Source: Bin87 sp965220105
GTDB lineage: Bacteria > Chloroflexota > Dehalococcoidia > Lucifugimonadales > UBA3495
DNA length: 64,000 nucleotides
Direction: 5' to 3'
Assembly: GCA_965220105.1 (NCBI GenBank)
Contig: OZ244811.1
Location: forward strand, 4,154,001-4,218,000
Shown: in pieces, positions 8,103 through 16,941 of the stretch
How the letters are laid out: every line of letters begins with the position of its first letter
Position numbering within the stretch: position 1 is the first letter of the stretch
Program-made: the position numbers and the translations under genes
Notes under the pieces: model-generated
The model's database searches: none
Told to the model about the DNA's origin: nothing
What the model saw: the letters and a program-made list of their open reading frames with translations, nothing else

Positions 8103-9152
8103 ATGGTAAGTTCACCCGCCAAGGACGTAAATGTGACTAGCAACAACGCCCTGATACGACCTTCCGAACTGGAGGCCAGTATCCCCCTGACGCCCAAGGC
8201 CGAAGCTTCGGTGCTGGAGGGGCGCCGCCAGCTGGAAGGCGTATTGAGCGGCGAAGATGATCGGTTCGCCATCATCGTCGGCCCCTGCTCCATCCACGAC
8301 CGCCAGGCGGCCCTCGATTACGCCAAAAGGCTCAAGCCCCTGGCCGACCAGGTTAGCGAGCGTTTGCTGGTGGTCATGCGGGTCTATTTTGAAAAACCCC
8401 GCACCACCGTCGGCTGGAAGGGGCTCATCTACGACCCCAACCTGAACGATACCTACCAGATCGAGGATGGGTTGCACCGTGCGCGCACGCTGTTGCTGGA
8501 AATCGCCGAGGCCGGCCTCTATTCCGCAACGGAATTCCTCGACCCCATCGTCCCCCAGTACCTGTCCGATCTGGTCACCTGGGCCGCCATCGGAGCCCGT
8601 ACCACTGAAAGCCAGACCCACCGGCAAATGGCGTCCGGCCTGTCTATGCCGGTCGGCTTCAAAAACGGCACCGACGGCGACCCTCAGACCGCCGTGGACG
8701 CACTGGTAGCCGCCAGCACTCCCCAGGCTTTCCTGGGTATCGACCACGACGGCCAGGCCTCCATAGTCGAGACCCGCGGCAACAACAACTGCCACCTGGT
8801 GATGCGCGGTGGTCGTAGCGGCACCAATTTCGACGCCCGATCCATCGGCATCGCCCAGGATGCCCTCCGCAAGGCCCAGATCCCGCCCCATATCGTCGTC
8901 GATTGCAGCCACGGTAACTCCAACAAGGACCACACCCGTCAACACATTGCCTTTGAAGACGTCATGGGACAGCGCATCGGAGGAAACAGCAATCTCCTCG
9001 GCGTGATGCTCGAGAGCAACATCAACGCCGGCGCTCAAAAACTGGGCGACGACCCGTCCGACCTGGAATACGGCGTATCAATCACCGATTCCTGCATAAG
9101 TTGGGACGAAACGGTCAATTTGCTGGAGTGGGCTTACGACCAGCTCGGCTGA
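8103..9152 (+). CDS. 3-deoxy-7-phosphoheptulonate synthase (DAHP synthase, type I alpha)
   Basis: A 349-residue AroF/AroG/AroH-type DAHP synthase that condenses phosphoenolpyruvate and erythrose 4-phosphate in the first step of the shikimate pathway. Signature stretches are IIVGPCSIHD (metal-binding Cys), RVYFEKPRTTVGWKG, EFLDPIVPQY, IGARTTESQTHRQMASG, VGFKNGTDG, MRGG and VDCSHGNSNKDH. The ATG at 8103 follows an AGGAGG site at 8088-8093. Expression is probably controlled by the Tyr/Phe attenuator just upstream. The sequence alone does not show which amino acid inhibits the enzyme, so I leave out the letter of the isozyme. Confidence 0.95.
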   Translation: MVSSPAKDVNVTSNNALIRPSELEASIPLTPKAEASVLEGRRQLEGVLSGEDDRFAIIVGPCSIHDRQAALDYAKRLKPLADQVSERLLVVMRVYFEKPRTTVGWKGLIYDPNLNDTYQIEDGLHRARTLLLEIAEAGLYSATEFLDPIVPQYLSDLVTWAAIGARTTESQTHRQMASGLSMPVGFKNGTDGDPQTAVDALVAASTPQAFLGIDHDGQASIVETRGNNNCHLVMRGGRSGTNFDARSIGIAQDALRKAQIPPHIVVDCSHGNSNKDHTRQHIAFEDVMGQRIGGNSNLLGVMLESNINAGAQKLGDDPSDLEYGVSITDSCISWDETVNLLEWAYDQLG

Positions 9153-9169
9153 TTCGTCGCTGATTTCCC

Positions 9170-9232
9170 GCGCCGGATTTTCGGTCCGGCGCAGGCTACC
9201 GAACCCCTCTCGCCGTCGTGGCAGAGGGGTTC
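9170..9232 (+). terminator. Tandem hairpins downstream of DAHP synthase
   Basis: Two perfect stem-loops in a row: GCGCCGGA/TCCGGCGC (9170-9177, 9185-9192) and GAACCCCTCT/AGAGGGGTTC (9201-9210, 9223-9232). The tract after the second is only modestly T-rich (CTTGCTGC), so this may end transcription weakly or stabilise the 3' end. Confidence 0.5.
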
Positions 9233-9310
9233 CTTGCTGCTCGGCCTGGTGTGCCAAAGGGTTGATTGCTCCGGACGGCGGGGTGGTTTACCGTCAGCAA
9301 CCGGCCCCCG

Positions 9311-9319
9311 TGATATAAT
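9311..9319 (+). promoter_or_regulatory. Extended -10 promoter of the GNAT gene
   Basis: TGATATAAT is a consensus TATAAT (9314-9319) with the TGn extension. No good -35 box is visible at the right distance, as is common for extended -10 promoters. The transcript would carry about 70 bases before the ATG at 9399. Confidence 0.5.
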
Positions 9320-9398
9320 TCTGGAAAGGCCGTTCGGGTGCTATTAATGCATCCAATCGGCGTGGTCACCCCGGATGCCAGTTTAAGGAGGCTAGGAA

Positions 9399-9986
9399 AT
9401 GTTCCCACACGTTAGCCTCATCTCCGAGGTCTCTCGTGAAGACGTTGCACGGATCCGTGACTGGTTGCGGGATCCCGAGGTCAGCGACCTTTGGTACGGC
9501 ACCGACGACACCGACGGCCACGCCCTGCATATCGGCTACGTGCCCGAGACCATCCAATCCGCCGACGCCGACGAATGGGGCCAGGTCTTCCACCAGGACG
9601 ATCGCCGGATCTACTCCATCTATGCCACCGACGAATCCCATATCGGCGAAGGCCAGTTGCTGGTGGAATGGCCCCTGGAAGAAGCCCAGCTCTTCATCAT
9701 GATTGGGCGCAAGGACCTGTGGCACCATCACTACGGAACCGCCGCCCTCATCGCCCTGCTCGACGAAGCCTTCGAGAACCTGGAACTGCACCGGGTGTGG
9801 GTTGACGTCCCCGAATACAACGAACACGCTCTGCAGATGTTCCGGCACCTGGGCTTCGTCCTGGAAGGACACCTGCGCCGAACCCACCGCAAGGACGGCG
9901 ACTGGTTCGACTCTTTCGCCATGGGCTTGTTGACCGACGAATACGGCCGTCGCCGCAATCGGGTGCTCGCTCAATACAACACCTGA
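9399..9986 (+). CDS. GNAT-family N-acetyltransferase (RimJ/RimL-like)
   Basis: A 195-residue GCN5-related acetyltransferase that transfers acetyl from acetyl-CoA to an amine. The RimJ/RimL hallmarks lie in the C-terminal half: a modified CoA-binding region (RKDLWHHHYGTAALIALLDEAF), the ELHRVWVDVPEYNEHALQMFRHLGF helix-strand and the closing HRKDGDWFDSFAMGLL. The ATG follows AAGGAGG with good spacing. The acceptor may be a ribosomal protein N-terminus or a small amine; nothing nearby decides it. Confidence 0.85.
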   Translation: MFPHVSLISEVSREDVARIRDWLRDPEVSDLWYGTDDTDGHALHIGYVPETIQSADADEWGQVFHQDDRRIYSIYATDESHIGEGQLLVEWPLEEAQLFIMIGRKDLWHHHYGTAALIALLDEAFENLELHRVWVDVPEYNEHALQMFRHLGFVLEGHLRRTHRKDGDWFDSFAMGLLTDEYGRRRNRVLAQYNT

Positions 9987-10035
9987 CTGAACCTCGGACC
10001 CGGGCGAACGCCGGCCCACGCCGGAGGACTTAACT

Positions 10036-10746
10036 ATGCCAGTCATCACCATTAACGGAGTTATTGGCAGCGGCACCCTGGAGATCGGGCACATGGTGGC
10101 CCAGAATATGGGTCTCAACTACGTGGACCGCTACATCTTTTCCGAAGCGGCGCGACTGGTGGGCTCTCCGGTTACCCAGCTGATCGAAAAGGAACAACGC
10201 GTCGTACCTTTCCGCGAGAAGGTTGCCCGCTTCATGCAGACGGTCCTGGAACGGTCCGCGGTAGCCGGCTCGGGCGCCGAACCTTACTTCGGCAGAGGCA
10301 TTGAGATGCTGCCAGCTGAGGCTTACACCGAGCTGGTTTCTGATGCCGCCGCCACTTCGACAGTGCACGATCGGGCGTTTATCGAAGCCACCACTTCTGT
10401 CATCAAGGAACTTGCCGGCGCCGGCGACGTGGTGATCATCGGACGCGGCAGCAACATGATCCTGGCTGATACCCCGGGCGTGGTCCACGTCGGGTTGGTC
10501 GCTCCCCTGGACGTCCGGGTCGACACCATGGCGAAACGGGAGATGTTTACGCCCGACGAGGCCCGGGCTTACGCCGAGGAACTGGAAACCGCCCGCGTCA
10601 CTTTCTATCGCAAGTTCTTCCGAATCAACGCCAACGACCCGACCCAATACCACCTGATGTTGAACATCGGTCGGATCTCCCAGGGTACCGCCGCCGAAAT
10701 CATCGGACACGCCGCCGCCGATATCGGCGGCGTTCCTGCCGGATAA
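10036..10746 (+). CDS. Cytidylate-kinase-like family protein
   Basis: A 236-residue P-loop NTPase of the cytidylate-kinase-like family (not canonical Cmk). The N-terminal strand and loop ITINGVIGSGTLEIGHMVA align with the ITIS..GSGG.EIG start of the family; the Walker A lysine is missing, as it often is in this family. Later motifs are NYVDRYIFSEAARL, VVIIGRGSN and a basic helix RVTFYRKFF close to the nucleotide. The GGAGGACTTAACT before the ATG supports the start. Substrate unknown. Confidence 0.8.
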   Translation: MPVITINGVIGSGTLEIGHMVAQNMGLNYVDRYIFSEAARLVGSPVTQLIEKEQRVVPFREKVARFMQTVLERSAVAGSGAEPYFGRGIEMLPAEAYTELVSDAAATSTVHDRAFIEATTSVIKELAGAGDVVIIGRGSNMILADTPGVVHVGLVAPLDVRVDTMAKREMFTPDEARAYAEELETARVTFYRKFFRINANDPTQYHLMLNIGRISQGTAAEIIGHAAADIGGVPAG

Positions 10747-10784
10747 CCAACTCCGATCACTGACACTTCGTATCGGAACCCGAC

Positions 10785-10814
10785 ACCGGGCGACGGCACG
10801 TCGCCCGGTCTTTG
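10785..10814 (+). terminator. Intrinsic terminator after the kinase-like gene
   Basis: A perfect 10-bp GC-rich stem, ACCGGGCGAC (10785-10794) with GTCGCCCGGT (10800-10809), five-base loop, followed by CTTTGTT. Confidence 0.75.
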
Positions 10815-10885
10815 TTGCACAACCCCAAAGCCATGACGTCGACCGGTTGGCCTCCAGGGTCACAATCCGCTGAGCGCAGGCGACC

Positions 10886-11698
10886 TTGATACCTATTTCC
10901 GACGGCGGACGCCCCCGGGGTTCGTTCCCCATCGTCAACGCGATGCTGTTGGGGTTGAACGCCCTGGTATTTCTGTATGAAATTGCCGTCGGCGGCGTGG
11001 GGTTCCTATTCGGCGCCGACAGCGTCGGGATTGTCGTATTCTTCCTGAAGTTTGGATTCATACCAGCTGAGCTGTCGTCCGGGCAGGCCTTCCAGGCGCT
11101 GCCTATAGGACCCGCCGATACGGTTGACATAGCCACCCCGGTATGGACGTGGGTCACTATTTTCAGCTCCATGTTCATCCATGGCGGGTTGATGCACTTC
11201 ATCGGCAACATGCTGTTCCTGTGGGTGTTCGGCGACAACATTGAGGACACTTTCGGACACCTGAAATACCTGGCGTTCTACCTGATTGCCGGCGTACTGG
11301 CCACACTGGCCCATTTCGCAATCGACACCGCCTCCCAGACGCCCCTGGTCGGGGCCAGCGGTGCAATCTCCGGCGTGATGGGCGCCTACCTGGTGCTTTA
11401 CCCGGGCAACCGAATTCGCACCCTCATAATCTTCTTCCTGATAATGGTCGTGGAACTGAGGGCCGCCTGGTTGCTGCTCATCTGGATCGGGTTGCAAGTG
11501 ATCCAGGGCGCGCTGTCAATTGGCGTAAGCGACCAGGTCAGCACGGCCTTCTTCGCCCATATCGGCGGGTTCGTCGTGGGCGTGGCAATGGCCGCCGTGG
11601 TCAGGTTGTTCTGGCGACCCCCGCCCGGACCAACGTCACCCCGTCAGACAACCTACCGTAGCCAACCCCGGTACTGGCGCGGGCGCCGCATCGATTGA
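10886..11698 (+). CDS. Rhomboid-family intramembrane serine protease
   Basis: A 270-residue polytopic membrane protein that cleaves transmembrane segments of substrate proteins. The catalytic Ser is in GASGAISGVMG and the catalytic His in AHIGGFVVG; the loop-1 region FIHGGLMHFIGNMLFLWVFGDNIED holds the conserved HxxxxHxxxN-type motif. The tail is basic and proline-rich (PPPGPTSPRQ to the end). The likely start is TTG at 10886; no ATG lies at the right position and the ribosome site is weak (GCGCAGG). Confidence 0.88.
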   Translation: MIPISDGGRPRGSFPIVNAMLLGLNALVFLYEIAVGGVGFLFGADSVGIVVFFLKFGFIPAELSSGQAFQALPIGPADTVDIATPVWTWVTIFSSMFIHGGLMHFIGNMLFLWVFGDNIEDTFGHLKYLAFYLIAGVLATLAHFAIDTASQTPLVGASGAISGVMGAYLVLYPGNRIRTLIIFFLIMVVELRAAWLLLIWIGLQVIQGALSIGVSDQVSTAFFAHIGGFVVGVAMAAVVRLFWRPPPGPTSPRQTTYRSQPRYWRGRRID

Positions 11699-11989
11699 TC
11701 GGAAGTCGTTGTAAACAACTGTACGCCTTCATTCAGCATTTCGAGTGCGACTACGGTTCCGACCCCCGATTGCCTGCCCTCGCTCACGGCATTCTCCGTT
11801 TATCCGGCAGCGTGAGAAACGAGTTTGATGAGTTCCAACCGGAGGATTTTCCGTCGACATCCGGTACGGCCCTTCGCCCGACCGATTGACTCCAGGACAG
11901 CTGCTGCGGGTCAACGCCGGCGACGAAGGTCACCGACCGGTGGTTACTCCCCGAACCCGTCGCTACGACGAATCGGCCGCGTCCACTGG
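11699..11989. other. Intergenic stretch, nothing recognised
   Basis: About 290 bases between the convergent rhomboid and BKACE genes. Short open frames exist on both strands but none has a ribosome site or a recognisable product, and no clear hairpin terminator was seen. Confidence 0.5.
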
Positions 11990-12877
11990 TTACGCCTCCG
12001 GGAAGGGAATCAGACCCAGCATGTCCCGCGCCTGCTGCGGCGTTGCCGGCTCTCTACCGTTGAGGCGGGCCATGGTAACCGCCCACTCGATGTACTGGGC
12101 GTTGGACGTCGGCTGCGGGTTGTTGGGCAAAAACGGGCTGTCCTCCATACCCACCCGGATGTGCGCCCCGGTGGCGATGGCAATGGCACAAAGCGGGAAG
12201 GTCTGGCCCATGCTGCTGTGCGCCAGCCACGTCGAACCCGGGTAGTGCTCCCGGATGGTGTCGGCGATCAGCATGTAGTTCCGCGGCGAGCCGACCATGT
12301 TCAGCCGCCCGTCGCCCCAATGAGCGCCCGGTTCCACCAGGAAATAGCGGCTGTCCTTGATGTAGCCTTCCCTCATCAAAGTGATGGCTGCGTTCACGTT
12401 GCCCACGTCGTGCACCGCCGGCTCGGGGAAGGTGCCGCGCTGGTAACAGGCGTCCAGGGTGGCCACGATGTCCTCGAAGGAGTTTGGGCTGGTGACCGTG
12501 CGACGCTGCCCGGTCTCCGGGTCGATGGGCCACCGCGTGCCGGTGCCCAGGTTCAGCGACACCATCTCCACCGGCTGCGGGGTTTCCAGAAGGTAGCGGG
12601 TCACCGCTTCAACCGGCACGTGGGCCTGACGGGCCGTGGTGTGGTTCAGGGCCAGGTCGCATTGCGCCCGGATCATGGCGTCGGTCTGGGCATACCAGGC
12701 CGGGTCGTAGCTAGTACCGCCATCTGCCGTGCGCGCGTGAATATGCACGATGGATGCGCCGGCCTCATAACAGCGCACCGCCTCCTGCGCCACCTCTTCG
12801 GGCGTCCAGGGCACGTTGGGATTGTCCTCCCGTCCCCGGCTCCCGTTAAGGCACCCTTTGATGATGATGGTATCCAT
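11990..12877 (-). CDS. Beta-keto acid cleavage enzyme (BKACE, DUF849)
   Basis: A 295-residue zinc TIM barrel of the BKACE family, which condenses a beta-keto acid with acetyl-CoA and cleaves it to acetoacetate and a new CoA ester (the founding member, Kce, acts on 3-keto-5-aminohexanoate). The metal motif HIHAR and the LNLGTGTRWP and EPGAHWGDGRLN segments are present, with a final DSPFLPNNPQP loop. I chose ATG 12877 (MDTIIIKGCLNG), which has GAGGACGCGAATC in front; an upstream in-frame start would add 14 unlikely residues. Substrate unknown. Confidence 0.87.
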   Translation of the reverse strand: MDTIIIKGCLNGSRGREDNPNVPWTPEEVAQEAVRCYEAGASIVHIHARTADGGTSYDPAWYAQTDAMIRAQCDLALNHTTARQAHVPVEAVTRYLLETPQPVEMVSLNLGTGTRWPIDPETGQRRTVTSPNSFEDIVATLDACYQRGTFPEPAVHDVGNVNAAITLMREGYIKDSRYFLVEPGAHWGDGRLNMVGSPRNYMLIADTIREHYPGSTWLAHSSMGQTFPLCAIAIATGAHIRVGMEDSPFLPNNPQPTSNAQYIEWAVTMARLNGREPATPQQARDMLGLIPFPEA

Positions 12878-13068
12878 GATTCGCGTCCTCGCTGCGTTTT
12901 CCTTCGTTGAGCCTTTCACCCGTGGCTGCCGTGGCCGTTACGCGTTCGTAACCCTCGGCACGAATCGTTCGTTGGCCGTATGCTATCATAACGCCGTTGC
13001 GGTATCGGGCTGGATGCAAGCCCAATGCCCCTCCATCTGCCATCCATTTTTCGCGTCCGGAGGATGAT

Positions 13069-15396
13069 ATGACGCTCGATTATCAACCCAACATCGTATT
13101 GACCAACGACCGGGAATACAAAGTGGTGGGGACCCGCCCGGTCCGCCACGACGGAGCCGACAAGGTCACCGGAATGGCCCGTTACAGCGCCGACCTGAAC
13201 CTGCCCGGCATGCTGTTTGGCAAGGTGCTCCGGAGCCCCCACGCCCACGCCCGCATCAAGTCCATCGATACCAGCAAAGCCGAGGCCATGCCTGGCGTCC
13301 GCGCGGTCATCACCGGCGCCGACATCGTGGAACCCGCCGGCCGGGCCTCTGACCTGGCCGAAGGCGCGATGATCAATTTCAAGTTCCTGAGCAACAACAT
13401 CATGGCCCAGGACAAGGCGCTGTACAAGGGCCACGCCGTCGCCGCCGTCGCGGCCATCAACTCCCACGTCGCCGAAGAAGCCCTGGAGGCCATCGACGTC
13501 GCGTACGAAGTGTTGCCTCCCGTGATGCACGCCCGCGACGCCATGGCCGACGGCGCGACTCTCGTCCACGAACGGTTGGCATCCCTGAATACCGCCGCGA
13601 CCCGCGCCGGCGGCATCCTGGACGACGAAGATGCCGCCACGGGCACTAACATCGCCAATCATTTCGAGTTCAGCATGGGCAACACCGACGAGGGGTTCGC
13701 CGCCGCCGACATAGTGGTCGAGCGTTCGGTGCAGACCTCCGCGGTGCACCAGGGTTACATCGAACCACACAGCGGCACCGCCATGTGGCACGACGACGGT
13801 ACCCTGACCATCTGGTCCAGCAGCCAGGGACACTTCACGGTGCGGGAGCACACCGCTCGCCTGGTCGGTATGCCCGTTTCCAGCGTCAAGGCCATCCCCA
13901 TGGAAATCGGCGGCGGATTCGGCGCCAAGCTGGCCGTGTATATGGAACCCCTGGCGGCGCTGCTGGCCCGCAAATGCCATGCCCCCGTCAAGGTCGCCAT
14001 GAACCGCACTGAGGTGTTTGAGGCCACCGGCCCCACGTCTGGAACCGAAATCTCCTGCAAAATCGGCGCCACCTCCGACGGAAAAATTACCGCCGCCGAC
14101 GTCAGGCTGATTTTCGAGGCCGGCGCATTCCCCGGTTCTCCCGTGCCTGGCGCGGCCAACTGCGTGCTGTCGGCTTACGACATCGCGAATACCTACATCG
14201 AAGGTTACGACATCGTGGTCAACCGGCCCAAGACCGCCGCCTACCGCGCCCCGGGTTCCCCCGCTGCCGCGTTCTGCGTCGAGGTCGCCCTGGACGAGCT
14301 GGCTGAAAAACTCGGCATCGACCCCATTGACTTCCGCCTGATGAACAGCGCCAAAGAGGGCACGCGGCGTCCCACCGGACCCCTGACGCCCAATGTTGGC
14401 TACATCGAAACGCTGGAAGCCGCCAAGGAGCACCCCCACTACTCGTCTCCCGTAGAAGGCAAGTACCGGGGCCGGGGCTTCGCCGCCGGTTTCTGGGGGA
14501 ATAACACCGGGCCGTCCGCCGCGGTCGCCGTGGTGACCCCCGACGGCAAGGTAAACCTTACCGAGGGTTCTCCCGATATCGGAGGCACCCGCGCATCGGT
14601 TTCCCAGCAATTCGCCGAAGTGTTGGGCATCCCGGTGGAAGACGTCCGTCCGCAGATTGGCGACACCGATAGCATCGGATTCACTTCCAACACCGGCGGT
14701 AGCAGCGTAACCTTCAAGACGGGTTTCGCCGCTTACACCGCTGCCCATGACGTCAAGCAGCAGATGGTCAGCCGCGCCGCCCGCATCTGGGAAGTGGAAG
14801 AGGACGACGTGGTGTTCGATGATGGCGTATTCACGCACCGCGCCGACGACCAGCTCCGCCTGACCTTCCAGCAACTGGCTGCTCGTCAGGTTCCCACCGG
14901 CGGCCCCATCGTGGGTCGTGGCGGCGTAAACCCGGGCGGCGCCGGGCCGGCCATCGCCTGCCACATCGTCGACGTCGAAGTAGACGTGGACACGGGCAAG
15001 GTCGAAATCCTGCGCTACACCGCCATCCAGGACGCCGGCAAGGCCATTCACCCCTCCTACGTGGAAGGGCAGATCCAGGGCGGCGTCGTCCAGGGCATCG
15101 GTTGGGCCCTCAACGAGGAGTATTACATCAACGACCAGGGGCACATGGTCAACTCCAGCTTCCTGGACTACCGGATGCCCACCAGCCTCGACCTGCCGAT
15201 GATCGACACCTGCATCGTCGAGTGCCACAACCCCACCCATCCCTACGGTGTCCGCGGGGTGGGCGAAGTGCCCATCGTGCCTCCCATGGCCGCCATCGCC
15301 AATGCCATTCACGACGCCATCGGCGTGCGATTGACCGTCCTGCCGATGAACCCCGGCAACGTGTTGGAAGCGCTTTGGGAGGGCGAAGGGAAGTAA
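13069..15396 (+). CDS. Xanthine dehydrogenase / aldehyde oxidase family molybdopterin-binding subunit
   Basis: A 775-residue large subunit of a molybdenum hydroxylase, which hydroxylates aldehydes, heterocycles or CO-like substrates at a Mo-pterin centre. Present are the N-terminal a/b hammerhead domain (KVVGTRPVRHDGADKVTG), the Mo-binding segments SSSQGHFTVRE, EIGGGFGAK and YRAPGSPAAAF, and the catalytic Glu in GVRGVGEVP. It starts at ATG 13069 behind CGGAGGATG. The FAD and [2Fe-2S] subunits that usually accompany it are absent here; only a MoaD-like gene follows. Confidence 0.9.
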   Translation: MTLDYQPNIVLTNDREYKVVGTRPVRHDGADKVTGMARYSADLNLPGMLFGKVLRSPHAHARIKSIDTSKAEAMPGVRAVITGADIVEPAGRASDLAEGAMINFKFLSNNIMAQDKALYKGHAVAAVAAINSHVAEEALEAIDVAYEVLPPVMHARDAMADGATLVHERLASLNTAATRAGGILDDEDAATGTNIANHFEFSMGNTDEGFAAADIVVERSVQTSAVHQGYIEPHSGTAMWHDDGTLTIWSSSQGHFTVREHTARLVGMPVSSVKAIPMEIGGGFGAKLAVYMEPLAALLARKCHAPVKVAMNRTEVFEATGPTSGTEISCKIGATSDGKITAADVRLIFEAGAFPGSPVPGAANCVLSAYDIANTYIEGYDIVVNRPKTAAYRAPGSPAAAFCVEVALDELAEKLGIDPIDFRLMNSAKEGTRRPTGPLTPNVGYIETLEAAKEHPHYSSPVEGKYRGRGFAAGFWGNNTGPSAAVAVVTPDGKVNLTEGSPDIGGTRASVSQQFAEVLGIPVEDVRPQIGDTDSIGFTSNTGGSSVTFKTGFAAYTAAHDVKQQMVSRAARIWEVEEDDVVFDDGVFTHRADDQLRLTFQQLAARQVPTGGPIVGRGGVNPGGAGPAIACHIVDVEVDVDTGKVEILRYTAIQDAGKAIHPSYVEGQIQGGVVQGIGWALNEEYYINDQGHMVNSSFLDYRMPTSLDLPMIDTCIVECHNPTHPYGVRGVGEVPIVPPMAAIANAIHDAIGVRLTVLPMNPGNVLEALWEGEGK

Positions 15397-15447
15397 CGTC
15401 ATCGTCACGAATTCGCCGGACGCTTCACCGACTCAGCAGGTGCCACC

Positions 15448-15717
15448 ATGGCCGATGTTTGGATTCCCCCGCAGATGCAGCGCATCGTAGGAACTCCGGA
15501 ACGTGTGCAGGCGTCCGGCGCCACCGTGCGCCAGGTGATCAACAAACTGGAGGAGCTCCATCCGGGGCTGAAAGAGCTGCTCTACGATGAGGAAACCGAC
15601 GACGTGACCCCCGGCCTCGCCGTCATCATCGACGGTGAAGTAAGCCAGATGGGCCTGCTGGAACGGGTCTCCGAGGACAGCGAGATGCACTTCCTCCCCG
15701 CCATTGGGGGAGGGTAG
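15448..15717 (+). CDS. MoaD/ThiS-family ubiquitin-like sulfur carrier
   Basis: An 89-residue beta-grasp protein ending in AIGGG. The C-terminal Gly-Gly is the site that is adenylated and thiocarboxylated to donate sulfur, for example in molybdopterin synthesis. The HPGLKELLYDEE and GLAVIIDGE segments are typical of MoaD-like sulfur carriers. It lies 51 bases after the Mo hydroxylase subunit and presumably in the same operon, which suggests a role in that enzyme's cofactor or in a dedicated sulfuration step. No activating E1 (MoeB/ThiF) is adjacent. Confidence 0.82.
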   Translation: MADVWIPPQMQRIVGTPERVQASGATVRQVINKLEELHPGLKELLYDEETDDVTPGLAVIIDGEVSQMGLLERVSEDSEMHFLPAIGGG

Positions 15718-15792
15718 GCCGGAAATTTTACGAGTAAAGAGGTGTTTCGCCGCCGCGGCCCAGTGGGCGCGGCGGTATGTGGAGAGATTTGT

Positions 15793-16941
15793 ATGCCTAT
15801 ATATAAAATGGGCGTCGACAGAGACCAGTTGGACGAGATACCCCGGACGTCTTTCGGTCAAGAGAGAGTCTTGGAACGCAGTGACTTGCAACGAATCCTG
15901 CGCGACCAGCCTGATGTTTTGGAGCAAGGGTTGTTGATAATCTCCGAGGAATTCAGCAACTGGCAAGATTCCGGTCGTAGGATCGACTTGCTAGGGTTGG
16001 ACGCCACTGGCCGTTTGGTAGTGGTTGAGTTGAAGCGCGGCGACACCGGCCAACACATGGACTTGCAGGCGATCCGATACGCCGCTATGGTCGCAAATTT
16101 GACGTTTCAACAGGTCGTGGATATTTTCCAAGCCTATTTGCAAAAACGAGCCGGTGACGATGGCAATGACATTGACGAAGATGATGCCGAATCCCGGATC
16201 CGGGAGCACTTGGGAAATACGGAAGGAGACCTCCAGCCGATTCATACCGAAATCCCTCGGATCATCTTGGCTTCAGAGGACTTTGGCAAGGAACTTACTA
16301 CCTGTGTAATGTGGCTGAACGATTCTTGGCTGAGGAGCGCAGGCCAAGAAATTAAGTGTATCCGACTGCAACCGTACCGGAATGGCAATGAAATATTGGT
16401 GGAAACCAGCGTAGTGATACCCTTGCCGGAGGCTTCGGACTACCAAACGCAACTTGGGCAAATGAAGCAGGAGATTAGGGTGCAGAGTTCGGGAAAGGCC
16501 CAACATATACCTGGAAGTGACGTATTCTATGAAAATATCGCTAAGGCACAGGAGGGATACCAACCAGGTTTAAAACAACTTTATGAGTCAGCCGTGAACC
16601 TGAACGATAGCAAACTCGCCGAGGTCTCAACTTACGTGAATCCTAAGGGAAATTACGTCAGGCTCGAACTTCGGGTACCGGGTAAATCCCAATACCTGGT
16701 GTCGTTCAATAATGTGCTCTTCCAGCGTGGCGTGGGAGAAATAAGTTTTTGGCCAGGTTGGGATGATACGGCCCCTAACTCACTAATCCGTATCGGCGAA
16801 ATGATTGGTCCGCTTACATCGAACTCGGGAGTGCGGCACCGCAGATTGTCCAAAATCAAGACCCTTGACCTGGATTCCATCTTGGCGGTGATTCGAGACG
16901 CCTACGTCGAAGCCAATGAGCAAGGTAGTGTTGCCATTTAG
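15793..16941 (+). CDS. NucS/DUF91-like PD-(D/E)XK nuclease, copy 1
   Basis: A 382-residue protein whose N-terminal half carries a restriction-endonuclease fold. The Asp of RIDLLGLDATGRLVVVELKRGDTG and the ExK of VELKR form the PD-(D/E)XK metal site, as in NucS and related nucleases. The C-terminal half is unassigned. Base composition is visibly AT-richer than the flanks and codon use differs, which points to transfer. The ATG at 15793 follows GGAGAG. A paralogue lies at 31931-33115. Its 3' end overlaps tail-to-tail with a truncated gene, suggesting the nuclease entered with foreign DNA. It could act in repair or defence. Confidence 0.75.
   Translation: MPIYKMGVDRDQLDEIPRTSFGQERVLERSDLQRILRDQPDVLEQGLLIISEEFSNWQDSGRRIDLLGLDATGRLVVVELKRGDTGQHMDLQAIRYAAMVANLTFQQVVDIFQAYLQKRAGDDGNDIDEDDAESRIREHLGNTEGDLQPIHTEIPRIILASEDFGKELTTCVMWLNDSWLRSAGQEIKCIRLQPYRNGNEILVETSVVIPLPEASDYQTQLGQMKQEIRVQSSGKAQHIPGSDVFYENIAKAQEGYQPGLKQLYESAVNLNDSKLAEVSTYVNPKGNYVRLELRVPGKSQYLVSFNNVLFQRGVGEISFWPGWDDTAPNSLIRIGEMIGPLTSNSGVRHRRLSKIKTLDLDSILAVIRDAYVEANEQGSVAI

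Noticed and set aside
12916..15408. A very long open frame (830 codons) on the minus strand opposite the molybdenum hydroxylase gene.
   Set aside because: It mirrors a GC-rich gene whose plus-strand protein has all family motifs. The minus-strand product shows only repeated Gly/Val/His/Asp composition without any motif, so it is a codon-composition artefact.
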